Shown here: piece after piece, positions 5,808 through 13,265 of the stretch
Position numbering within the stretch: the stretch's first letter is position 1
Layout of the letters: each line of letters begins with the position of its first letter
Assembly (NCBI GenBank): GCA_947584295.1
Contig: CANPWM010000014.1
Span: 1 to 44,102 of the forward strand
DNA: 44,102 bases
Reading direction: 5' to 3'
DNA from: an uncultured Oscillospiraceae bacterium
GTDB taxonomy: Bacteria; Bacillota; Clostridia; Oscillospirales; Oscillospiraceae
The notes under the pieces: model-generated
Told to the model about the DNA's origin: nothing
Database searches by the model: none
The model's input: only the letters and a program-made list of their open reading frames with translations
Position numbers and translations under genes: made by a program

Positions 5808-7487
5808 ATGGATATCCACACCGCGCGGCAGGAGCTGCGCACGCGCACCATATACGATCTCACCATGCGGGTGACCTTTTACGCCCGGGTGTCCAGCGAG
5901 AAGGACGAGCAGCTCAACTCCCTGGAGAACCAGATCTCCTATTACAGCGACCTGATCCGCAAAAATCCCCGCTGGACGTATGTGGAGGGCTACATCGACG
6001 AGGGCCTGTCCGCCGCCACCACCAAAAAGCGGGAGAGCTTTCACCGCATGGTGGAGGACGGCAAGGCGGGCAAGTTCGACTTCATCATCACCAAGGAGAT
6101 CACCCGGTTTGCCCGAAACACCCTGGACTCCATTCAATTCACCCGTGAACTGCTGGGGGCCGGGGTGGGCGTCTTTTTCCAGAACGACGCCATCAACACC
6201 TTGGACGAGGACAGCGAGCTTCGCCTCACCATCATGTCCGGCATCGCCCAGGACGAGCTGCGAAAGCTTTCAAGCCGCGTGAAATTCGGCCACGCCCAGG
6301 CCATCAAAAAGGGCGTGGTGCTGGGCAACAGCCGCATCTTCGGCTACCGCAAGGACGCGGGCCGCCTGGTCATCGACGAGTCCCAGGCCCCCCTGGTGCG
6401 GGAGCTTTTCCAGCTCTACGCCACGGGACAGTATTCCCTGCGCCAGCTGGAGCAGACCCTGTGGGAGCAGGGCTGGCGCAACCACCGGGGCGGCAGGCTC
6501 TCCCACACCACCCTGTCCGGCGTCATCGCCAACCCCAAATACAAGGGCTTCTACGTGGGCAACAAGGTCAAGGTGATGGATCTTTTTACCAAAAAACAAA
6601 AATTCCTCCCCCCGGAGGAATGGGTCATGTACCGGGACGAGACGGGCCAGACTGTCCCCGCCATCGTGCCAGAGGCGCTGTGGGAGCGGGCCAACCGGGT
6701 ACTGGCGGCCCGGAGCCAGGACGTGAAGGCCCGGCGGGGGATCTGCAACCACGCCAACCTGCTCACCGGCAAGCTCCGGTGCGCCCACTGCGGCGCGCCC
6801 TATTACCGGCGCGACAGCGTGGACCGGCAGGGGCGTAAAAACAGCAAGTGGGTCTGCTCCGGCAAGCTGAAAAACGGCGCCGGGTCGTGTCCCTCCCGCC
6901 CCATCTACGAGGAGGAGATCAAGCCCCTGCTGTTAGAGGTCTTTCAGGAGACCGGCGACGGCGCGGAGGCGTATCTGGAGGAATATCTGTCCCTTTACGC
7001 CGCCCGGTGCCGGGAGGACGGCGGCGAGGATCGGATCAGGGAGCTAAAGGAAACGATCCAGCTTGTCCGGCGGAAGCAGAGCAAGCTGCTGACCTACAAC
7101 ATCGAGGGTCAGATCACCGACGGGGACTTTCTCACCATGAACCGGGACTGCGACCGGGAGCTGGAGGCGGCGGAGGCGGAGCTTCAGGCGCTGGAGCAGA
7201 GCCGGGTCACCGGGGCGGAGCTGGACGCCCACCTGGCCGCCGTCAGGCAGGTGCTGCAGGAGGCCAGACATGACGCCGCCCGGGGGCTGATCACCAGGGA
7301 ATTTGTGGAAAGCTACATCGACAGTATCCTGGTCACTCCCGAGCCGGACGGCTCCCTGCGGCTGGATATCCGGATCCTCACCGGCGAGGAGACCCAAAAG
7401 CTCCTGAAAAAGCTCACCGGCGGCGCGGGCCGTACGGGCCACACGTTCAAGAAGATGATCGAGGCCTACGAGAACGGCCTGAAGTAA
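5808..7487 (+). CDS. Large serine recombinase carrying the attachment site in its 3' end
   Basis: A 559-residue large serine recombinase (resolvase N-terminal, recombinase and zinc-ribbon domains), which catalyses integration and excision through a Ser-DNA intermediate. Visible are the catalytic motif FYARVSS (Ser about 29), ITKEITRFARNTLD with active-site arginines, the recombinase domain (about 170-300, FGYRKDAGRLVIDE, LSGVIANPKYKG), a zinc ribbon (CAHC, then WVCSGKLKNGAGSC) and a coiled coil (about 400-480). The last residues, KKMIEAYENGLK, are not recombinase-like: they are the tail of an alpha/beta SASP. The codons for FKKM lie in the 12-bp repeat shared with the SASP gene at 2768. In the circular form the protein would end with the 30-residue tail now fused to the SASP, giving 580 residues. 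Confidence 0.95.
   Translation: MDIHTARQELRTRTIYDLTMRVTFYARVSSEKDEQLNSLENQISYYSDLIRKNPRWTYVEGYIDEGLSAATTKKRESFHRMVEDGKAGKFDFIITKEITRFARNTLDSIQFTRELLGAGVGVFFQNDAINTLDEDSELRLTIMSGIAQDELRKLSSRVKFGHAQAIKKGVVLGNSRIFGYRKDAGRLVIDESQAPLVRELFQLYATGQYSLRQLEQTLWEQGWRNHRGGRLSHTTLSGVIANPKYKGFYVGNKVKVMDLFTKKQKFLPPEEWVMYRDETGQTVPAIVPEALWERANRVLAARSQDVKARRGICNHANLLTGKLRCAHCGAPYYRRDSVDRQGRKNSKWVCSGKLKNGAGSCPSRPIYEEEIKPLLLEVFQETGDGAEAYLEEYLSLYAARCREDGGEDRIRELKETIQLVRRKQSKLLTYNIEGQITDGDFLTMNRDCDRELEAAEAELQALEQSRVTGAELDAHLAAVRQVLQEARHDAARGLITREFVESYIDSILVTPEPDGSLRLDIRILTGEETQKLLKKLTGGAGRTGHTFKKMIEAYENGLK
7447..7458 (+). other. Attachment-site core, right copy
   Basis: TCAAGAAGATGA within the Phe-Lys-Lys-Met codons of the recombinase. 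Downstream, the nine codons IEAYENGLK and TAA complete a SASP. This is the right junction of the element. Confidence 0.8.
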
Positions 7488-7508
7488 GGTCGTTTTCAAC
7501 CAAAAAGC

Positions 7509-7538
7509 GGGAGAAGGGCAGCCCCTTCTCCCCTTTTT
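7509..7538 (+). terminator. Intrinsic terminator, original 3' end of the split spore-protein gene
   Basis: A perfect 10-bp stem (GGGAGAAGGG with CCCTTCTCCC, four-base loop) followed by CTTTTT, 21 bases after the recombinase stop. By the reconstruction it is the native terminator of the SASP gene and is now used by the recombinase. Confidence 0.85.
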
Positions 7539-7622
7539 GTCTCCCGAACCCCGCCCCGTCAAGCGGGAAGCCGGCGCCCGGTCATATCAAAGCGCGTCGT
7601 CACGCCTCCCACGGCCCCCGCT

Positions 7623-8606
7623 TTACCGCTCCTTATCCCGCTCCAGGAGAAGATTGCACAGGCACATGACCGCGGCGAACAGGATCCCCGCCACCGGCCA
7701 GACGACCCAGGTGGATTCCCAATCCCTGGTCCAAAAGCTCCAGGCGAGATACACGGCGGCGGCGCTCAGCCAATAGATCGTGGATACGGTCTCCTTGACC
7801 CGGCGCTTCCGCGGATCCCGCGTGGCGTACTCCCCCTCCTTCAAAAGCTTTTGCGTACTGGCCCAGCGCACGCCCGCCAGGGTGAAAAGAGCCGCTCCCA
7901 CGCCCGCCAAAAGGAGCGTGACGGCCAGCATGACCACCGTGAAAAGCTCCTTTTCCGTGACCAGCCCCGCAAAAAGCGAGATCGGCGAGAGGACGCACAG
8001 GCAGGCGGCGACGATATTGCATTTTACATAGGCGGGCCGGTACGCCTTCTGCCGTTCCTTTACCATGCCGTCCACGCCGTACTCCGTCTCAAACGGCTCC
8101 CTGTCGATAAACGCGAAGGGGGTATTCTTGAAGCCGCAGGAGATGAACAGCGCCACGGCGGCGGCCACAAAAACCAGCAAAAGGACAAGCCCCACCCCGG
8201 CGGCCAGGCTCTCGGAGACGGCCCACCCCGGCGCTTGCGACGCCGCCGCCAACAGGATCAGCGGGATCACGGCGACGACGCACAGGAGCGTCCCCGCGGC
8301 AATGTCCTTGGCCGCCTTGGCTCGCCACTCTAAAAACTCATTGGCAAGGGCCAGAGAGACACGCTTTACAGGCGCGCGGTCCGGCTCGTCCGTAAATTCC
8401 TCGTCCTCCAGCTCGTCCTTGAGCAGATAATCTGTGGTGACGCCAAAAAGCCGGCTCAGCGCCAGAACCTTCTCCAGATCAGGTGCCGTCTGGGCGCTCT
8501 CCCACTTGGAGACCGCCTGCCGGGACACCCGCATCTTCTCCGCCAGCTCCTCCTGGGACCAGCCGTTCTTTTTTCTCAAGTTTATTATTTTGTCCGCTAA
8601 GATCAT
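7623..8606 (-). CDS. XRE-family regulator with C-terminal membrane domain
   Basis: A 327-residue protein with an N-terminal helix-turn-helix (residues 1-65: WSQEELAEKMRVSRQAVSKWESAQTAPDLEKVLALSRLFGV is the standard XRE pattern) and five to six predicted membrane segments (about 98-120, 128-155, 195-215, 222-245, 275-290 and 300-318). Such membrane-tethered XRE proteins are frequent in Clostridia and their signals are mostly unknown. The conserved VSKWE recognition helix implies DNA binding. The gene stands alone with its own promoter about 150 bases upstream and is divergent from the histidine kinase, which could be its target. That link is only positional. Confidence 0.85.
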   Translation of the reverse strand: MILADKIINLRKKNGWSQEELAEKMRVSRQAVSKWESAQTAPDLEKVLALSRLFGVTTDYLLKDELEDEEFTDEPDRAPVKRVSLALANEFLEWRAKAAKDIAAGTLLCVVAVIPLILLAAASQAPGWAVSESLAAGVGLVLLLVFVAAAVALFISCGFKNTPFAFIDREPFETEYGVDGMVKERQKAYRPAYVKCNIVAACLCVLSPISLFAGLVTEKELFTVVMLAVTLLLAGVGAALFTLAGVRWASTQKLLKEGEYATRDPRKRRVKETVSTIYWLSAAAVYLAWSFWTRDWESTWVVWPVAGILFAAVMCLCNLLLERDKER

Positions 8607-8752
8607 CTTTCGTCCCTCCGTATTGATTTTTTGCGGCGGCTTTCTCCGCCGCTGAGATAATCATAGCGTCTTTTGCGGTTGCCTGCCACCAAACGGCGGC
8701 TGGAAATCTGTCAACCGGGGGTTGCGTACGCCATATTTCGTACACGATGTAT

Positions 8753-8781
8753 ATTATACAACCATTCCGCCGCGCTATCAA
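8753..8781 (-). promoter_or_regulatory. Sigma-A promoter of the membrane XRE gene
   Basis: TTGATA (8781-8776), a 17-base spacer and TATAAT (8758-8753) on the minus strand. The leader would be about 140 bases long, with a GCGGCGG/CCGCCGC hairpin near 8631-8653 that could act in regulation. Confidence 0.75.
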
Positions 8782-8896
8782 CCTTCTTTTGGCGGTGTAT
8801 TTGTACCTCTTTCACGGGGGCTGGCGCCAACCCCCGCCCGGGGAGGGAGGATCTCCCAATTTTTTACCAAAAACCGATAAAAAAACGCCTCGCCGA

Positions 8897-8925
8897 TTGA
8901 TTTTTACCGAACGCCGTGGTAAAAT
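8897..8925 (+). promoter_or_regulatory. Promoter of the histidine kinase operon
   Basis: TTGATT (8897-8902), a 17-base spacer and TAAAAT (8920-8925). The start codon at 8980 follows a GGAGGTG site at a suitable distance. Confidence 0.65.
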
Positions 8926-8979
8926 GGTATGTAAAGTATTGACTATCCCTGTTTTGGAAACCTTTTCGGAGGTGAAGGC

Positions 8980-11928
8980 ATGAAAAACCGACTGAAGAAG
9001 CTCCTGTCGCCCATCGCCATCGCGGCCGTGCTTTTGATATCCCTTCTCATCGGCATTTTCTACTTCAACTATATGTCCCGGCACATCTACAACGACAGCA
9101 CCGCCCATCTGGAGGAAATTTACGGCCAGGTAAACCGTGCCTTCGGCACCTTCGTGGAGAAAAACTGGGGCGTGCTGGCAAGCTGGGGCGAATACCTCTC
9201 CCTTCTTGGCAATGACGACCCGGACAGCGTGGCCGCGTACCTCTCCCAGAACCGGGATTACTGGGGGGCCACCAAGTTCTATTTCGTCGCCTCCGACGGC
9301 ACGGTGATGGCGCTGGACGGCCAGCGTTACACCATGGACTTTGACGGGTTCCTGGACACGCTGATGCGGGAACGCCAGCCCATCGTATCCGGCGAGTCCA
9401 TGCCCGACGGGCAGGAGATCGTCATCTTCGCGACGCCCGTGACCAGCGGTATGTACCGGGATTTTGAATACGACGCCATCGCCGTCAGCTACTCCAACGA
9501 CGACCTGGCGGCCTCCCTGCGGGTGGACGCCTTCTCCGGGCTTGCCAAGTGCTTTGTGGCCCAGAGCGACGGGCGGGTGCTGTTCTCCACCCAGTCCGGC
9601 GGGATCGTCTTCGCCAATTACCTGAAATACCTCTCCGCCGCGTCGGATCTCAGCCCGGAGGCCATGGACAAGATCTCCGCCGACTGGGCCGTAGGCGCCC
9701 CCGGCATCGTGGAGTGCCGCATCGGCGGCGAGAAGCAGATCCTGCTCTACCAGGGGGCCGGATATCAGGATCTGATCCTGCTGTCCGTGGTACCCAGCGG
9801 CGTGGTCAGCGCGGGCTTTTTGTCCGTCCAGCGGATTACCCTCTATGTGCTGGCGATCCTGTTCCTGCTGATCAGCGGCCTGGTGTTCACCCCCCTGGTC
9901 GTCAGCTCCCACCGCCGCTCCAAGCACGACCAGAAGGAGCTTCGCTACCGGGAGATGATGTTCGATATCCTCTCCAACAACGTGGATGACATCTTCCTGA
10001 TGCTGGACGGCGACCGGCGGCAGGTGGAATACATCAGCCCCAACATCGAGCGCCTGCTGGGGATCCCCGTGGAGGAGGCCCGGTCAGATGTCCGCGTCAT
10101 GGAAAAATGCTCCGTGGGCGGCGACGCGGTGATCCCCCACGAGGTTCTGGACTCCATTCCCCTGGGTGGGAGCATCACCCGGGAGAACGAATATATGCAC
10201 CAGACCACCGGCGAGCGCCGCTGGTACAGGCTCACCGTCTACCGCACCAGTATCCAGGACGTGGAAAAGATCATCTTGGTGCTGTCCGACCGCACCCAGG
10301 AGCGCCACATGAACCAGAAGCTCCAAGAGGCCCTGGATGCCGCCCGCAGCGCCAACGAGGCCAAGTCCAACTTCCTCTCCAATATGTCCCACGATATCCG
10401 CACCCCCATGAACGCCATCGTGGGCTTCTCGGTACTGCTGGAGAAGGACGCGGGAAAGCCCGAAAAGGTTCGGGAGTACACCGGCAAGATCATGGCCTCC
10501 AGCCACCACCTGCTGAGCCTCATCAACGACGTGCTGGACATGAGCAAGATCGAAAGCGGCAAGACCTCCCTGAACGTGGACAGATTCAGCCTGCCGGAGC
10601 TTCTTTCGGAGCTGAACATCATCTTGCTGCCCCAGGCCAGGGCCAAGAACCAGACCCTCACCGTCTACATAAAGGGCGCGCCGCCTGAGAACCTGATGGG
10701 CGACCATCTGCGCCTCAACCAGATCCTGATAAACCTCCTTTCCAACGCCATCAAATACACCCCCGAGGGCGGGAAGATCGAGTTCACCGTCTCCGAGGTC
10801 TCCCAGGCCGCGTCACAGTTCGCCAAACTGCGCTTCATCGTAAAGGACAACGGCATCGGCATGAGCGAGGAGTTCCAGAAGGAGGTTTTCTCCCCCTTCA
10901 GCCGGGAGGTCAGCGCCCTCACCAGCCAGATCCAGGGTACCGGCCTGGGCATGGCCATCACCAAGAACCTGGTGGATCTGATGGGCGGCGTCATCTCCCT
11001 GGAGAGCCAGCTTGGCAAGGGCAGCACCTTCACCGTGGAGCTGACCTTCGCCCTGCCCGACGAGGCCGAGGCGGATTTCCGCGCCCGCCACATGATCAAG
11101 CGTATGCTGGTGGCCGACGACGAGGAGGAGATCGGCCGGGATATCCAGGAGATCATGGAGGGCTCCGGCGTGGAGGTGGTGGCCGTCACCGACGGCAAGG
11201 CCGCCGTGGAGGCCGCCCGGCAGGCCCAGCGGGCGGGCCGGGGCTTCAACGTCATTTTGGTGGATTGGAAAATGCCTGATCTTGACGGCATCGAGGCCGC
11301 CCGGCTCCTCCGGGAAGCCATCGGCCAGGAGACGCCCATCGTGGCCCTGACCTCCTACGACTGGGCGGATATCCAGGAGGACGCCAAGAAGTCCGGCGTC
11401 AGCGCCTTTATGCCCAAGCCCTTCTTCGCCTCCACCTTCTGGGAAACCATCGAGCCGCTGTTTTCCGACCCGTCCGGCGCCGCCGACCAGCTCCCCGACG
11501 ACAAGGTTCTGGAGGGCCTGCGTTTCCTGGTGGCCGAGGACAACGAGCTGAACGCGGAGATCCTCTCCGAGCTTATGGATATGGAGGGCGCCTCCTGCGA
11601 GATCGCCGCCAACGGCAGGGAGGTAGTGGACAAATTCGTTTCCTCCGAGCCGGGTACCTACCGCATGATCCTCATGGACGTGCAGATGCCCGTCATGAAC
11701 GGCTACGAGGCCACCCGCGCCATTCGCGCCAGCGCCCACCCCGACGCGGGGACTGTCCCCATCATCGCCATGACCGCCAACACCTTTGCCGAGGACGTGA
11801 AGCGGGCGCTGGATTCCGGCATGGACGGACACCTGGGCAAGCCCATCGACATGGACGCCGTCAAGGCCACCGTGGGCCGCCTTTTGAACGGACGCAAAAA
11901 CGCGGCGAGAGCCGAAGGGAGCGAATGA
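8980..11928 (+). CDS. Hybrid sensor histidine kinase with two receiver domains
   Basis: A 982-residue membrane sensor. Order of parts: a transmembrane helix (about 10-32), an extracellular sensing region (about 33-280, probably a Cache-type fold), a second membrane helix (about 285-306), a PAS-like domain (about 320-445), HisKA with SNMSHDIRTPMNAI (phospho-His near 471), HATPase (about 570-700, with DNGIGMSEE and the G-rich box TGLGMAI), receiver 1 (about 705-825, ILVDWKMPD) and receiver 2 (about 848-972, ILMDVQMPVMNGYEATRAIR). Both receivers keep the phospho-acceptor Asp and the Lys (PKPF, GKPID). No DNA-binding output domain is present, so it may work through phosphorelay or protein interaction. 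It ends one base before the ATG of a solute-binding lipoprotein, which suggests that the two are made together. Confidence 0.93.
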   Translation: MKNRLKKLLSPIAIAAVLLISLLIGIFYFNYMSRHIYNDSTAHLEEIYGQVNRAFGTFVEKNWGVLASWGEYLSLLGNDDPDSVAAYLSQNRDYWGATKFYFVASDGTVMALDGQRYTMDFDGFLDTLMRERQPIVSGESMPDGQEIVIFATPVTSGMYRDFEYDAIAVSYSNDDLAASLRVDAFSGLAKCFVAQSDGRVLFSTQSGGIVFANYLKYLSAASDLSPEAMDKISADWAVGAPGIVECRIGGEKQILLYQGAGYQDLILLSVVPSGVVSAGFLSVQRITLYVLAILFLLISGLVFTPLVVSSHRRSKHDQKELRYREMMFDILSNNVDDIFLMLDGDRRQVEYISPNIERLLGIPVEEARSDVRVMEKCSVGGDAVIPHEVLDSIPLGGSITRENEYMHQTTGERRWYRLTVYRTSIQDVEKIILVLSDRTQERHMNQKLQEALDAARSANEAKSNFLSNMSHDIRTPMNAIVGFSVLLEKDAGKPEKVREYTGKIMASSHHLLSLINDVLDMSKIESGKTSLNVDRFSLPELLSELNIILLPQARAKNQTLTVYIKGAPPENLMGDHLRLNQILINLLSNAIKYTPEGGKIEFTVSEVSQAASQFAKLRFIVKDNGIGMSEEFQKEVFSPFSREVSALTSQIQGTGLGMAITKNLVDLMGGVISLESQLGKGSTFTVELTFALPDEAEADFRARHMIKRMLVADDEEEIGRDIQEIMEGSGVEVVAVTDGKAAVEAARQAQRAGRGFNVILVDWKMPDLDGIEAARLLREAIGQETPIVALTSYDWADIQEDAKKSGVSAFMPKPFFASTFWETIEPLFSDPSGAADQLPDDKVLEGLRFLVAEDNELNAEILSELMDMEGASCEIAANGREVVDKFVSSEPGTYRMILMDVQMPVMNGYEATRAIRASAHPDAGTVPIIAMTANTFAEDVKRALDSGMDGHLGKPIDMDAVKATVGRLLNGRKNAARAEGSE

Positions 11929-11929
11929 T

Positions 11930-13183
11930 ATGAAGCTGAAAAAACTCCTGCCACTCCTGCTCGCCCTCTGCCTGCTTCCCGCCGCCTGCGGGAAGGCCCC
12001 GGCGGACGGCGGCGCCACCCTCACCGTCATGGGCAAGCCCATGGATCTGAAAAAGAGCTACATGACCCGGGTCTTTGACCGCTACGAGCAGGCTACCGGC
12101 GTCAAGATCGTCCCCGTACCCATCGACGACTCGGCGTTCGAGGACACCGCCGCCAAGGCGCTGGCCAGCGGCAAGGGGCCGGACATCCTCATGCACTTCC
12201 ACAACGCCGATCTGGACGCCTTCGACGTGGAGAAAGATTTCCTCCCCCTCACCGACCAGCTCTGGGTGGAGGAGCTTACCGAGGGCGCCCGGGCCTACTG
12301 CACCGACGCCCGGGGCGATCTGCTGGGCCTTCCCTTCTGGGAGAGCTCCGTCTCCGGGTGCTACTACAACAAGACCGTTTTAGACAGCCTGGGCCTTCGC
12401 CCCGCCTCCACCCAGGCGGAGTTCAACGCCCTGTGCGCCGCCTTGAAGGAGGCGGGCATGACCCCCCTGTGCTGGCCCGCCGACGGCTGCGCCTGGATGA
12501 TCCAGTTCGCCCTGGATCCCCTCTTTGCCGACGACCCTGAAAACCTGGCCGCCATCAACGAAAATAAGCTCTCCTACGCCGATCTTCCCCAGGTGGCCGA
12601 TATGTTCACCTGGATCGACGCCGCCTACAAGGCCGGTTGGATGGGCAGCGACTCCATGACCACCGGCTGGGATCAGATCGGCCCCGTCATGGCCTCCGGC
12701 GACGCGGTGATGACCTTCATCTGGGACACCTGGTTCTATACCGACTTCACCCCCGGCAAATACTCCATGGACGACTTCGCCCTGATGCCCGTCTTTCTGA
12801 ACACCACCGACGCCGGTACCTACGAGGGCGGGAACCTGAACATGATGATGATCAACAAAAACTCCCCCAACGTTGACACGGCCCTGGATTTCCTGGCCTT
12901 CTGCGCCAGCCCCGAAAACTACAACGCCGCCTTTGAGGGGATCTCCACCGTCAGCTGCTTCGTCCACCAGACCACCAATATCCAGTCCCACATGGTCACC
13001 GACGCCCAGTCCTCCCTGGCCTCCCGGGAACGCGCCTCTACCGCCTCCTCCCGGATCCGGGGCTACAAAAACGACGACGTGGTGAGCATCGTCAGGGAGC
13101 TTTTCTCCGGCATGATCTCCCCCCAGGAGGCCGTGGCGCACCTGGACGCCTCCCGGCTCCGCCAGACAGCTCCCGCCTCCTGA
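11930..13183 (+). CDS. Extracellular solute-binding lipoprotein (family 1), coupled to the kinase
   Basis: A 417-residue protein with a lipoprotein signal peptide: a basic start (MKLKKLL), a hydrophobic stretch and the lipobox LPAAC, placing the lipidated Cys at residue 20. The rest resembles sugar-type binding proteins of ABC importers (SBP_bac family 1): VFDRYEQATGVKI near the N terminus, ALASGKGPDI, YYNKTVLDSLGL, and GNLNMMMINKNS with DTALDFLAFCASPEN near the C terminus. No permease or ATPase gene is nearby. The start codon lies two bases after the kinase stop codon. A reasonable inference is that the protein delivers ligand to the sensor domain of the kinase, as known for other sensor/binding-protein pairs. 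Use by a transporter encoded elsewhere is the alternative. Confidence 0.88.
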   Translation: MKLKKLLPLLLALCLLPAACGKAPADGGATLTVMGKPMDLKKSYMTRVFDRYEQATGVKIVPVPIDDSAFEDTAAKALASGKGPDILMHFHNADLDAFDVEKDFLPLTDQLWVEELTEGARAYCTDARGDLLGLPFWESSVSGCYYNKTVLDSLGLRPASTQAEFNALCAALKEAGMTPLCWPADGCAWMIQFALDPLFADDPENLAAINENKLSYADLPQVADMFTWIDAAYKAGWMGSDSMTTGWDQIGPVMASGDAVMTFIWDTWFYTDFTPGKYSMDDFALMPVFLNTTDAGTYEGGNLNMMMINKNSPNVDTALDFLAFCASPENYNAAFEGISTVSCFVHQTTNIQSHMVTDAQSSLASRERASTASSRIRGYKNDDVVSIVRELFSGMISPQEAVAHLDASRLRQTAPAS

Positions 13184-13204
13184 TTGCGAACTAAATATAC
13201 ATAA

Positions 13205-13240
13205 AAAACCGTAATGTTTCACGTGAAACATTACGGTTTT
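13205..13240. terminator. 36-bp perfect palindrome between convergent genes
   Basis: Positions 13205-13240 are fully self-complementary around 13222/13223. The site lies between the stop of the solute-binding protein (13183) and the stop of the VanW-like gene (13266), and is flanked by A- and T-rich ends. It can act as a bidirectional terminator. Its centre is the parS-like site listed next. Confidence 0.7.
13215..13230. other. parS-like site (ParB/Spo0J binding), exact consensus
   Basis: TGTTTCACGTGAAACA is identical to the B. subtilis parS consensus, the 16-bp site bound by ParB/Spo0J near the replication origin. It lies in the centre of the longer palindrome. Function is inferred from identity only. 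parS sites are expected near oriC, which is in keeping with the ribosomal-protein block 4 kb away. Confidence 0.65.
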
Positions 13241-13265
13241 CGTTTTGTTTACTTTGTGTATTATG

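Larger units (their letters stand above)
2768..7458. mobile_element. 4.68-kb serine-recombinase element inserted in a spore-protein gene
   Basis: The limits are the two copies of TCAAGAAGATGA at 2768-2779 and 7447-7458. Left of it lies the 5' part of the SASP gene with its promoter. To the right lie the last nine SASP codons, a stop and an intrinsic terminator (7509-7538). The element carries an FkbH-like gene, an acyl carrier protein and a VOC-protein gene on the minus strand, and a small open frame plus a large serine recombinase on the plus strand. Removing one repeat and the DNA between would join KKM to IEAYENGLK in frame. It resembles in principle the B. subtilis skin element, which interrupts sigK and encodes a serine recombinase. 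Insertion into a SASP gene with the recombinase 3' end as attachment site is what the sequence shows. Developmental excision is inference. Confidence 0.85.

Noticed and set aside
12380-13231. Minus-strand frame starting MFHVKH at the parS palindrome
   Set aside because: The start arises from the palindrome read as codons; the frame is antisense to the solute-binding protein.
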